In this document: positions 1 through 5,482 of the stretch, piece by piece
How the letters are laid out: each line of letters starts with the position of its first letter
How positions within the stretch are numbered: the first letter of the stretch is position 1
Assembly (NCBI GenBank): GCA_021204285.1
Contig: JAJPZP010000250.1
Coordinates: forward strand, 1-5,482
DNA: 5,482 nucleotides
Direction of reading: 5' to 3'
DNA from: Lachnospiraceae bacterium
Lineage (GTDB): Bacteria > Bacillota > Clostridia > Lachnospirales > Lachnospiraceae
Position numbers and translations under genes: made by a program
The notes under the pieces: generated by a model
What the model saw: the letters and a program-made list of their open reading frames with translations, nothing else
Databases searched by the model: none
What the model was told of the DNA's origin: nothing

Positions 1-1
1 G

Positions 2-1078
2 GGGAAGGTGGCGCGACTGATCTGTGATGTATATCGCCCGGACGGGACCTGTTATGAAGGCGATCCGCGTTACATTTTACGGAAAGTTGTCGCTGAGGCG
101 GCGAAGCTTGGTTACAGCTTTCATGTGGGGCCGGAATGTGAGTTCTTCCTGTTTCATGTGGATGACGACGGACTGCCGACGATGATCAGTCACGAGCAGG
201 CCGGCTACTTTGATATGGGACCGCTGGATTTCGGTGAGAACGCCAGACGTGATATCGTCCTGACGCTGGAGGAGATGGGCTTTGATGTGGAGTCGTCCCA
301 CCATGAGAATTCCCCGGCGCAGCATGAGATTGCTTTCCGGCACAACGAGGCGCTGACGATGGCGGATCAGATCATGACCTTCAAGATGGTTGTAAAGTCG
401 ATCGCGAAGCGGCATGGCCTGCATGCAACCTTTATGCCAAAGCCGAAGGATGGCGTGGATGGTTCCGGCATGCATATTAATATGTCGCTTCATGACGCGG
501 ATGGGCGAAATGTCTTTCGCGATGAGACGGATTCACATGGCTTAAGCCGTGAGGCCTATTATTTCCTGGGAGGTATTATGCGCCACATCCGGGCGATGAC
601 ACTGATCCTGAATCCGACGGTCAATTCCTACAAACGGCTGATGCCCGGATATGAGGCACCGACCTACATCGCCTGGGCAGAGCGGAACCGGACACCGCTT
701 GTGCGTATTCCCGCAATTCGCGGAGAGAACGCGCGTCTTGAACTGCGCTCGCCGGATCCGTCCTGCAATCCCTATCTCGCACTTGCACTCTGTCTGGCTG
801 CCGGTCTTGACGGCATAAAAAATAAAATTCTTCCGCCGGATGCGATAGAGGGCAACATCAACGCGATGACACCCCAGGAGCGTAAAGCGAAGGGAATTGA
901 GCGTCTGCCTGAGAATCTGGGCGAGGCAGTGGAGGCCTTTGGCGCCGACCCGCTGATGGAGCAGGTGCTGGGCGAGGATGTGTGCCGGAAGTATATAAAG
1001 GCCAAAACAGCGGAGTGGAGATCTTACAACGAGACAGTCTCGCAGTGGGAGATTGACCAGTATCTGCTGAAATTCTGA
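2..1078 (+). CDS. glnA: Glutamine synthetase type I (GSI-alpha), 5'-truncated by window edge
   Basis: Cytosolic enzyme that makes glutamine from glutamate, ammonia and ATP, normally as a dodecamer. The frame is open from base 2 (G-K-V-A-R-L-I-C-D...), which aligns in memory with about residue 87 of Bacillus GlnA, so the GTG at 8 is internal and about 90 N-terminal residues are missing. Counting from that GTG, metal- and substrate-site motifs are visible: GPECEFFLF (41-49), HHENSPAQHEI (98-108), GSGMHINMSL (152-161), the flap NPTVNSYKRLMPGYEAP (202-218, with the catalytic-loop Glu) and RIPAIRG...ARLELRSPDPSCNPYLALA (233-260). The C-terminus is complete (SQWEIDQYLLKF). No NLYDLP adenylylation site or GSI-beta insertion is seen near residues 280-300, so control is expected to be by feedback inhibition and transcription, not adenylylation. 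An ANTAR regulator follows 50 bases downstream. The family call is near certain. The promoter is outside the window. Confidence 0.97.
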   Translation, partial: GKVARLICDVYRPDGTCYEGDPRYILRKVVAEAAKLGYSFHVGPECEFFLFHVDDDGLPTMISHEQAGYFDMGPLDFGENARRDIVLTLEEMGFDVESSHHENSPAQHEIAFRHNEALTMADQIMTFKMVVKSIAKRHGLHATFMPKPKDGVDGSGMHINMSLHDADGRNVFRDETDSHGLSREAYYFLGGIMRHIRAMTLILNPTVNSYKRLMPGYEAPTYIAWAERNRTPLVRIPAIRGENARLELRSPDPSCNPYLALALCLAAGLDGIKNKILPPDAIEGNINAMTPQERKAKGIERLPENLGEAVEAFGADPLMEQVLGEDVCRKYIKAKTAEWRSYNETVSQWEIDQYLLKF

Positions 1079-1121
1079 TTCCCTTTCGGCTGACTCAAAC
1101 ACAGGAGAAAACGGAAGGGAG
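1079..1121 (+). promoter_or_regulatory. Stem-loop sequestering the ribosome binding site of the ANTAR gene
   Basis: The arm 1079-1088 (TTCCCTTTCG) pairs with 1112-1121 (CGGAAGGGAG) over 10 bp with two G-U pairs, leaving a 23-base loop. The right arm contains the Shine-Dalgarno stretch (AAGGGAG, 1115-1121), which lies 7 bases before the TTG start at 1129. The left arm begins on the first base after the glnA stop codon (1076-1078), so a ribosome terminating glnA would cover it and free the binding site. This fits translational coupling. The pairing is seen directly; the role is inferred. It has no T tract, so it is not a terminator, and it does not show the paired hexanucleotide loops expected of an ANTAR RNA target. 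Confidence 0.45.
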
Positions 1122-1128
1122 TGGTGGA

Positions 1129-1677
1129 TTGAGCAGTATTATCGTGGTCTTCCCGAAGGCGGAGGACGGCCGGAGTATCCGCAATCTGCTTACGAGACAT
1201 GGCTATGAGGTGACTGCCGTGTGTACGATGGGCTCCCAGGTGCTGAACTACATTGACATGATGAGAGACGGTATTGTCATCAGTGGATATAAATTCCGCG
1301 ATATGTATTATTCTGAATTGAAAAGCCTGCTTCCGCAGGATTTTGATATGCTGCTGCTTGGTTCGGCGCGGGTCTGTGAGGAATGTGAAAATCCGGACAT
1401 TGTCTGTGTCACGATGCCTCTGCGCGTGCAGGATCTGATGAGTACGCTGGAAATGATGTGTATGAATCAGATGCGGCGGCGCAGGCAGCGCAGGTCGCGT
1501 CCCCGTCAGCGCTCAGAGGAAGAAAAGAAGATTCTGTGGGAGGCGAAGTCTGTTCTGATGGAACGGAACCATATGACAGAGGAGGAGGCACATCGCTATA
1601 TTCAGAAATGCAGCATGGACAGCGGTACTTCCCTGACGGAAACCACGCAGATGGTCCTGGCGATGAACAAATATTAG
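1129..1677 (+). CDS. ANTAR-domain regulator with degenerate receiver domain (NitR-like)
   Basis: Predicted cytosolic RNA-binding antiterminator of 182 residues. Residues 1-107 have the beta/alpha pattern of a response-regulator receiver, but the acidic pair after strand 1 is replaced (VVFPKAED), the phospho-acceptor Asp is missing (GIVISGYKF, 48-56), and the usual Lys-Pro near strand 5 reads TMPLR. Only the Ser after strand 4 (GSAR, 78-81) remains. An arginine-rich linker (9 Arg in 116-128) leads to an ANTAR domain at about 130-177 (WEAKSVLMERNHMTEEEAHRYIQKCSMD...SLTETTQMVL), a three-helix fold that binds twin-hairpin RNA. The TTG start is chosen because a Shine-Dalgarno sequence sits 7 bases upstream and the next Met (34) would delete strand 1. 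ANTAR proteins encoded next to glnA are known in clostridia, where they are tied to nitrogen control; that role here is inferred. It is probably co-transcribed with glnA. Confidence 0.88.
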   Translation: MSSIIVVFPKAEDGRSIRNLLTRHGYEVTAVCTMGSQVLNYIDMMRDGIVISGYKFRDMYYSELKSLLPQDFDMLLLGSARVCEECENPDIVCVTMPLRVQDLMSTLEMMCMNQMRRRRQRRSRPRQRSEEEKKILWEAKSVLMERNHMTEEEAHRYIQKCSMDSGTSLTETTQMVLAMNKY

Positions 1678-1696
1678 ATAATATGGAAGACGGAAT

Positions 1697-3754
1697 ATGA
1701 ATGTTACGGGGCTCTGGAGAAAGGGCGAAAAAATCGTATATGTGGTGTTGTTCGCACTGCTGCTTATCTTCAGTGCCTATATCTTTTATGGGGCGCTGGA
1801 TACACTGACCGGCGCGGATGCGCTGCAGACTGTGATACAGGGGAAATGGATTCCTGTTTTTCTGTTGTGTCTGGTTCTTCTGGCGGCTGTCTGTCTGCTG
1901 GGATTTCTGCGGTTTGTACTGCCATTTCTGGAAAAGCATTTCCGGCCGGCAGTTCTGGTTCTGTTTCTTATTATGATTGCGCTGCAGATTCTGACCGTGT
2001 TTTTCCTGCGCACCGCACTCCGGCATGATCATCTGAAGGTCTTTGATACAGCGATCGCGCTGCTTGAAAATGATACAATTAACGACACTTATTTCAAATA
2101 TTATTTCAGGAAATATCCCAACAACATCCCGCTCTGCCTGTTCACGTATTTTTTTGTGAAACTGTATGCGTTTATCGGGCTGCCAAAGAGCTGGTGGATG
2201 GATCTGATGAAGCTCGTGAACATTGTCTTTATGAACATTGGGCTTGTCTGTACGTTCCGGCTGGTGTGTCATCATCGCTCCCGCAGAACCGGTCTTGGCC
2301 TGCTGCTGTTTCTGCTGATCAACCCGCTCTGGTATCTGCTGACGGAGATGTATTACACTTCAACGATTTCTCTGGCCTTCTCAATGGGAGGCCTGCTGCT
2401 CTTTGACTATGCGCGGCGACAGGAACCAGGGTGGAAAAAATATGTGGCCTACCTGTCCATGGGTCTGGTGCTGGCTGCAGGCTATAAAATCCGGGCTACT
2501 GTCATCCTGACGGTGGCGGCAGTGCTTGTCTACGCGATTCTGAGGTTGAAGAGCCGCAGGCTGCGGAGGGGGATTCCGACTGTGCTTGCGGTTCTGGCGG
2601 GTTTTCTTCTTGTGTTCTCCGCCTATGGAAAGCTGGAGGAGCGTTACGCGGGTTTCGACTCGGACGAGACCGGCTATCCTACAGTACACTGGATCATGAT
2701 GAGCGCGCAGGGCGACGGTCAGTATAACAGTGCGGACGAAGCCTATACAGGTTCTTTTGATACGAAGGAGGAACGGACGGCAGCGGATATTGCGCTCCTG
2801 AAGGAACGGCTTGCGCAGATGGGGCCAGGTGGACTTTTTACTCTGTTTCGCAATAAGCTGCGCGTAGCCTTCTCTGACGGAACAGACGATTACAGTGGGC
2901 TGTTCCGGACGATGCAGGAGACTTCATCATTACAGAAATACATAAACGGGGGACGCAGTGATTATCTGGCTCTGTATCTTCACGTTTATCACGGACTGCT
3001 CATGGTGCTGCTGCTCCTTGCGTTTGTGGGACGTATTCAGAAAAAAGAGGGAAACTTCCTCGACGTGCTCGCGCTGAACCTTGCCGGAGCCTATGTGTTT
3101 TATCTGATCTGGGAGGTGGACCAGGCATACAGCATTCCCTTTATGCTGATTTTTCTTGCCTGGGCGGCAGACGGCCTTGCGCTGCTGGAACAGGGAGGAA
3201 AGAAACTGGAAGAAAGGCTTCCACGGATGAAGGCGCTCTCTCCGGTCGCCTGTCTCTGTCTGCTGCTGGTATTCTTTGGTGTGAGGACGCTTGTAAACCG
3301 TGTGGCTTTACCGGTGAAAACCTATACGGTGCTGCAGGATCAGGAGGCGGGCCGGGAACTGGTGCTGCAGGAAAGTTTTTCGCAGACCTTCCGAACCGGA
3401 CAGTCCTTTGACCATGTGGATCTGTGGGTTGCCAACTGGGACGGCGCCGCCAATGATTCGGTCTATGACGTGGAGATTCTGGATGAATCTGGAAACACGG
3501 TAGCCACAGGTGAAGTAATCGGTTCACAGGCGCCGTGCATGGAGGCTTATACGCTCTCTTTTGCCCGTGTGGAGCCGGAGTGGGAACAGACTTATACGAT
3601 TTACGTTACGCTGCGCAATCCGGACTGCGCGATCAGAACGGATTTTCTCTACTATCAGAGCGGCGCGTGGGATATGTACACAGACGGGGCGCTCTACGTG
3701 GCGGAGGAACTGAAAGACGCAGATCTGGCCTTTGCCGTGTACGCTGTAAACTGA
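1697..3754 (+). CDS. Polytopic membrane GT-C family glycosyltransferase with extracellular beta-rich C-terminal domain
   Basis: A 685-residue integral membrane protein with about 12-14 hydrophobic segments, including 13-33, 52-71, 84-104, 170-190, 268-284, 294-310, 424-445, 455-472, 479-495 and 513-531. The loop after the third segment should face outwards and carries RHDHLKVFD (109-117). Its acidic residues are candidates for the catalytic Asp of lipid-phosphosugar-dependent GT-C enzymes. The motifs YPNN (140-143), GYKIRAT (262-268) and HWIMMSAQGDGQYNSAD (331-347) resemble Gram-positive GT39-like proteins, possibly the XrtG-associated TIGR03766 type. After the last segment, residues 540-685 look like a beta-sandwich (alternating hydrophobic strands, few Lys); the basic stretch at 501-512 on the inner side places it outside the cell. 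The ATG at 1697 has GGAAG 7 bases upstream and lies only 19 bases after the ANTAR gene, so read-through from glnA is plausible. The product probably glycosylates a cell-surface polymer or protein. Donor and acceptor are unknown. Confidence 0.75.
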   Translation: MNVTGLWRKGEKIVYVVLFALLLIFSAYIFYGALDTLTGADALQTVIQGKWIPVFLLCLVLLAAVCLLGFLRFVLPFLEKHFRPAVLVLFLIMIALQILTVFFLRTALRHDHLKVFDTAIALLENDTINDTYFKYYFRKYPNNIPLCLFTYFFVKLYAFIGLPKSWWMDLMKLVNIVFMNIGLVCTFRLVCHHRSRRTGLGLLLFLLINPLWYLLTEMYYTSTISLAFSMGGLLLFDYARRQEPGWKKYVAYLSMGLVLAAGYKIRATVILTVAAVLVYAILRLKSRRLRRGIPTVLAVLAGFLLVFSAYGKLEERYAGFDSDETGYPTVHWIMMSAQGDGQYNSADEAYTGSFDTKEERTAADIALLKERLAQMGPGGLFTLFRNKLRVAFSDGTDDYSGLFRTMQETSSLQKYINGGRSDYLALYLHVYHGLLMVLLLLAFVGRIQKKEGNFLDVLALNLAGAYVFYLIWEVDQAYSIPFMLIFLAWAADGLALLEQGGKKLEERLPRMKALSPVACLCLLLVFFGVRTLVNRVALPVKTYTVLQDQEAGRELVLQESFSQTFRTGQSFDHVDLWVANWDGAANDSVYDVEILDESGNTVATGEVIGSQAPCMEAYTLSFARVEPEWEQTYTIYVTLRNPDCAIRTDFLYYQSGAWDMYTDGALYVAEELKDADLAFAVYAVN

Positions 3755-3762
3755 GAAAAGGC

Positions 3763-3791
3763 TTGAAGCGTTTTGGGCTTCATAGTATACT
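3763..3791 (+). promoter_or_regulatory. Probable sigma-A-type promoter for the FAD-oxidoreductase gene
   Basis: TTGAAG (3763-3768, 4 of 6 consensus) and TATACT (3786-3791, 5 of 6) are separated by exactly 17 bases in the 72-base gap before the FAD gene. Transcription would start near 3798, giving a leader of about 30 bases that ends in a strong AGGAAGG site (3814-3820). This suggests the last gene can be expressed independently of glnA and the glycosyltransferase. Called by consensus match only. Confidence 0.55.
3764..3782. repeat. Inverted repeat inside the promoter spacer, possible operator
   Basis: TGAAGC (3764-3769) and GCTTCA (3777-3782) form a perfect 6-bp dyad around a 7-base centre (GTTTTGG). 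It overlaps the -35 element and fills the spacer up to the -10 box, where a repressor or spacer-binding activator could act. It could equally be a weak hairpin at the 3' end of the glycosyltransferase transcript, but no T tract follows. A 6-bp dyad may arise by chance. Confidence 0.3.
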
Positions 3792-3826
3792 GTAAGTTAG
3801 CAAACTGAAAGACAGGAAGGGACAAT

Positions 3827-5386
3827 ATGAAGAAAATACTGGTTATAGGAGCCGGACCGGCAGGTCTGACCGCTGCTTTTGAGTTGCTTGACCGCGCACC
3901 GGACGAGGTTGAAGTCACGGTTTTTGAGGAGAGCGGCGAGATGGGCGGCATCTCAAAGACGGTTTCCTGGCATGGGAACCGTATGGATATGGGAGGACAT
4001 CGTTTTTTCTCCAAGGTACCGGAGGTCAATGAGTGGTGGAATCGCATGCTGCCCATGCAGGGAGCGCCATCCCGCGACGATACGATGCTGGAAAGGACGA
4101 TCCCGCTCGCGCAGGACGGCCCGGATCCGGAGCAGGAAGACCGCGTGATGCTGCACAGGAATCGCGTCTCCCGCATCCTGTTTGACAGTAAATTTTTTGA
4201 TTATCCGATTCGCCTGACGCCGGAGCTGTTTATCAATATGGGGCTTCTCAATACGATTGAGGTTGGTTTCAGCTATCTGGTGACGATCTTTCATAAAAGA
4301 GAGGAGAAGTCTCTGGAGGACTTCTATATTAACCGTTTCGGGAAAAAGCTTTACTCCATGTTTTTTGAGAATTATACGGAGAACCTCTGGGGACGTCACC
4401 CGAGCCAGATCGATCCGAGCTGGGGCGCGCAGAGGGTGAAGGGACTTTCGATTGTCGCGATCATCAAGGATGTTTTTGGGAAGATTCTCCCCGGAAAGAA
4501 AAATCGCCATGTCGAGACCTCGCTGATTGAGTCTTTCAGCTATCCGAAGCTCGGCCCGGGAGAACTCTGGGATGTGACGGCGGCGGAAGTTGAGAAGCGC
4601 GGCGGTACGATCCTGCGGCACGCGAAGGTGGTCGGCGTCAGTAAGGATGAAAATAACCGGCTCACAGGCGTGACATACGAGCAGGACGGGGAAAGGCGGA
4701 CGATGGAGGGGGACGTTGTGATCTCCTCGATGCCGATCAAGGACCTGATTGCGGGGATGAACGATGTGCCGGAGGAGCCGGCGAGGATCGCGGCGGGACT
4801 GCCCTATCGCGACTATATGACGCTCGGTGTTCTCGTTCCCAGGCTGAAACTGAAAAATAAGACGAAGATCAAAACGGTGGGAGGTATTGTGCCGGACAAC
4901 TGGGTCTATGTACATGACCGCACGGTTACGATGGGGCGCTTCCAGATTTACAACAACTGGTCGCCTTATATGGTGCAGGATCTGGAGCACACGGTCTGGG
5001 TCGGACTCGAGTATTTCTGCAATGAGGGCGATGACTTCTGGAATATGACGGAGGAGGAGTTCGCGAAGCTTGGTGTTTCCGAGATGGTGAAGCTCGGGAT
5101 GATTGACAGTGCCGATGAGGTGCTGGACACGCATGCAGAGTGGGTGAAGAAAGCCTATCCGGCTTATTTTGATACCTACGCGGAGATGGACAAACTGGAA
5201 GCCTATTTAAGCTCCATTGAAAATCTGTATTGCGTAGGCCGCAACGGACAGCACCGTTACAATAATATTGATCACTCTATGGTGACTTCGTTTGAGTCGG
5301 TAAACAATATCTTAAGCGGCAGGAAGGATAAATCGAACATCTGGAGTGTCAATACGGAAAAAGAATATCACGAGTCCAAACAATAA
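3827..5386 (+). CDS. FAD-dependent oxidoreductase of the UDP-galactopyranose mutase / HemY-like superfamily
   Basis: A soluble 519-residue flavoprotein with no signal peptide or membrane segment. The N-terminal Rossmann fold begins at once (KKILVIGAGPAGLTAAFEL, with Gly 8, 10 and 13), Glu34 (VFEESGEMGG) should bind the FAD ribose, and NRMDMGGHRFFSK (51-63) is the second FAD-contact motif. The C-terminal FAD motif is LYCVGRNGQHRYNNIDHSM (467-485). The segment FFDYPIRL (123-130) and the YTENLWGRHPSQID region (183-196) recall the substrate domain of UDP-galactopyranose mutase-like proteins. Homologues are often labelled protoporphyrinogen oxidase or amine oxidase from the fold alone, but no heme genes are nearby, and the upstream membrane glycosyltransferase favours a role in nucleotide-sugar or glycan chemistry. 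The actual reaction is unknown. The ATG at 3827 follows AGGAAGG by 6 bases and a probable promoter. A strong terminator closes the gene 3 bases after the stop. Confidence 0.85.
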   Translation: MKKILVIGAGPAGLTAAFELLDRAPDEVEVTVFEESGEMGGISKTVSWHGNRMDMGGHRFFSKVPEVNEWWNRMLPMQGAPSRDDTMLERTIPLAQDGPDPEQEDRVMLHRNRVSRILFDSKFFDYPIRLTPELFINMGLLNTIEVGFSYLVTIFHKREEKSLEDFYINRFGKKLYSMFFENYTENLWGRHPSQIDPSWGAQRVKGLSIVAIIKDVFGKILPGKKNRHVETSLIESFSYPKLGPGELWDVTAAEVEKRGGTILRHAKVVGVSKDENNRLTGVTYEQDGERRTMEGDVVISSMPIKDLIAGMNDVPEEPARIAAGLPYRDYMTLGVLVPRLKLKNKTKIKTVGGIVPDNWVYVHDRTVTMGRFQIYNNWSPYMVQDLEHTVWVGLEYFCNEGDDFWNMTEEEFAKLGVSEMVKLGMIDSADEVLDTHAEWVKKAYPAYFDTYAEMDKLEAYLSSIENLYCVGRNGQHRYNNIDHSMVTSFESVNNILSGRKDKSNIWSVNTEKEYHESKQ

Positions 5387-5388
5387 AA

Positions 5389-5428
5389 AGAACAGCTGCC
5401 TGTATGTTTTTGCAGGCAGCTGTTTTCT
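5389..5428 (+). terminator. Rho-independent terminator of the FAD-oxidoreductase gene
   Basis: A perfect 12-bp stem pairs AACAGCTGCCTG (5391-5402) with CAGGCAGCTGTT (5413-5424) around a 10-base loop (TATGTTTTTG). It can be extended at the base by a G-U and an A-T pair (5389-5390 with 5425-5426). It is preceded by an A-run and followed by TTCT, so the T tract TTTTCT (5423-5428) is short and overlaps the stem. It starts 3 bases after the TAA stop. A group II intron appears to begin directly downstream. Confidence 0.93.
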
Positions 5429-5431
5429 CAT

Positions 5432-5482
5432 GTGCGCCTGGCGGCGCACGTTTCTAACGGGTGTAAGTCCCGAATCCGCCCG
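5432..5482 (+). mobile_element. 5' end of a group II intron, probably class C (IIC), truncated by window edge
   Basis: The stretch opens with GTGCG, matching the group II 5' consensus GUGYG. A CGGG/CCCG hairpin element reading GGGTGTAAGTCCC follows at 5459-5471, which closely matches the GGGTGAGAGTCCC found near the 5' end of the Oceanobacillus IIC intron and relatives. The first bases also form a 7-bp hairpin (5432-5438 with 5443-5449). The start lies 7 bases past the 12-bp terminator stem in the same orientation. IIC introns are known to insert just downstream of intrinsic terminators, using the stem-loop and a short exon-binding sequence. Only 51 bases are present, so the ribozyme core, reverse transcriptase/maturase and 3' end cannot be checked. 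An alternative is a second weak terminator hairpin, which would not explain the GGGTG-AAGTCCC element. Confidence 0.72.

Noticed and set aside
542..1102. 186-codon minus-strand frame opposite glnA
   Set aside because: It is opposite highly conserved glutamine synthetase motifs and its product has no recognisable family. A glnA antisense RNA is known in one Clostridium, but no promoter for one is evident here.
1079..1128. Possible ANTAR twin-hairpin antiterminator target between glnA and the regulator
   Set aside because: Only one long-loop stem is present. Two short stems with AnnGnn hexaloops and an overlapping terminator were not found. Any true target may lie upstream of glnA, outside the window.
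1677..1682. GATAAT resembling a -10 box before the glycosyltransferase
   Set aside because: No -35 element lies at a suitable distance upstream, so a separate promoter there is not supported.
1409..2275. 288-codon open frame on the minus strand
   Set aside because: It spans antisense across the ANTAR and glycosyltransferase genes. The Gln/Pro/Ser-rich low-complexity product has no domain, so it is a shadow.
3535..3795. 86-codon plus-strand frame crossing into the intergenic region
   Set aside because: It overlaps the glycosyltransferase 3' end out of frame. No ribosome binding site was seen, and the Arg/Gly-rich composition is typical of an off-frame reading.
3953..5134. 393-codon open frame on the minus strand
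   Set aside because: It lies wholly inside the FAD-oxidoreductase gene, and its translation is rich in Arg, His and Leu with no recognisable domain. It is a codon-bias shadow of the plus-strand gene.
5432..5455. GC-rich 7-bp hairpin followed by GTTTCT, a possible second terminator
   Set aside because: The T tract is poor, and the hairpin forms part of a longer match to the 5' end of a group II intron, including the GGGTG-AAGTCCC element.

Overview
The window reads left to right as four same-strand genes followed by a terminator and what looks like the first bases of a group II intron. Base composition is moderate (roughly half G+C by eye), and spacing is tight with strong purine-rich ribosome binding sites. 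The GSI-alpha type glutamine synthetase, the clostridial pairing of glnA with an ANTAR regulator and the style of the surface-glycan genes all suggest a Firmicute of the class Clostridia, most likely Lachnospiraceae. The species cannot be named from this stretch.

Region 1 (2-1677) is nitrogen metabolism. It holds the last four fifths of glutamine synthetase (glnA, cut by the left edge) and, 50 bases further on, an ANTAR-domain regulator that starts at TTG. The receiver-like half of this regulator lacks the usual phosphorylation residues, and a run of arginines precedes its RNA-binding domain. A 10-bp hairpin lying directly after the glnA stop codon pairs with the regulator's ribosome binding site, which suggests translational coupling.

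Region 2 (1697-5386) is probably cell-surface glycan work. A 685-residue polytopic GT-C type glycosyltransferase with a predicted extracellular beta-rich tail follows the regulator by only 19 bases. After a 72-base gap with a good sigma-A-type promoter comes a soluble 519-residue FAD-dependent protein of the UDP-galactopyranose mutase / protoporphyrinogen oxidase superfamily. The two would fit together as a sugar-modifying enzyme and a membrane transferase, but no substrate can be read from the sequence.

Region 3 (5387-5482) is non-coding. A perfect 12-bp intrinsic terminator closes the last gene. Three bases beyond the annotated terminator, a GTGCG 5' end and a GGGTGtAAGTCCC element match the start of a bacterial group II intron. 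The position just downstream of a terminator stem-loop is the known insertion preference of class C (IIC) introns. The body and reverse transcriptase would lie outside the window.

Nothing in the window demands a wholly new system. The most noteworthy points are the intron-terminator junction, the degenerate-receiver ANTAR protein with its arginine-rich arm, and the ribosome-binding-site hairpin between glnA and that regulator.
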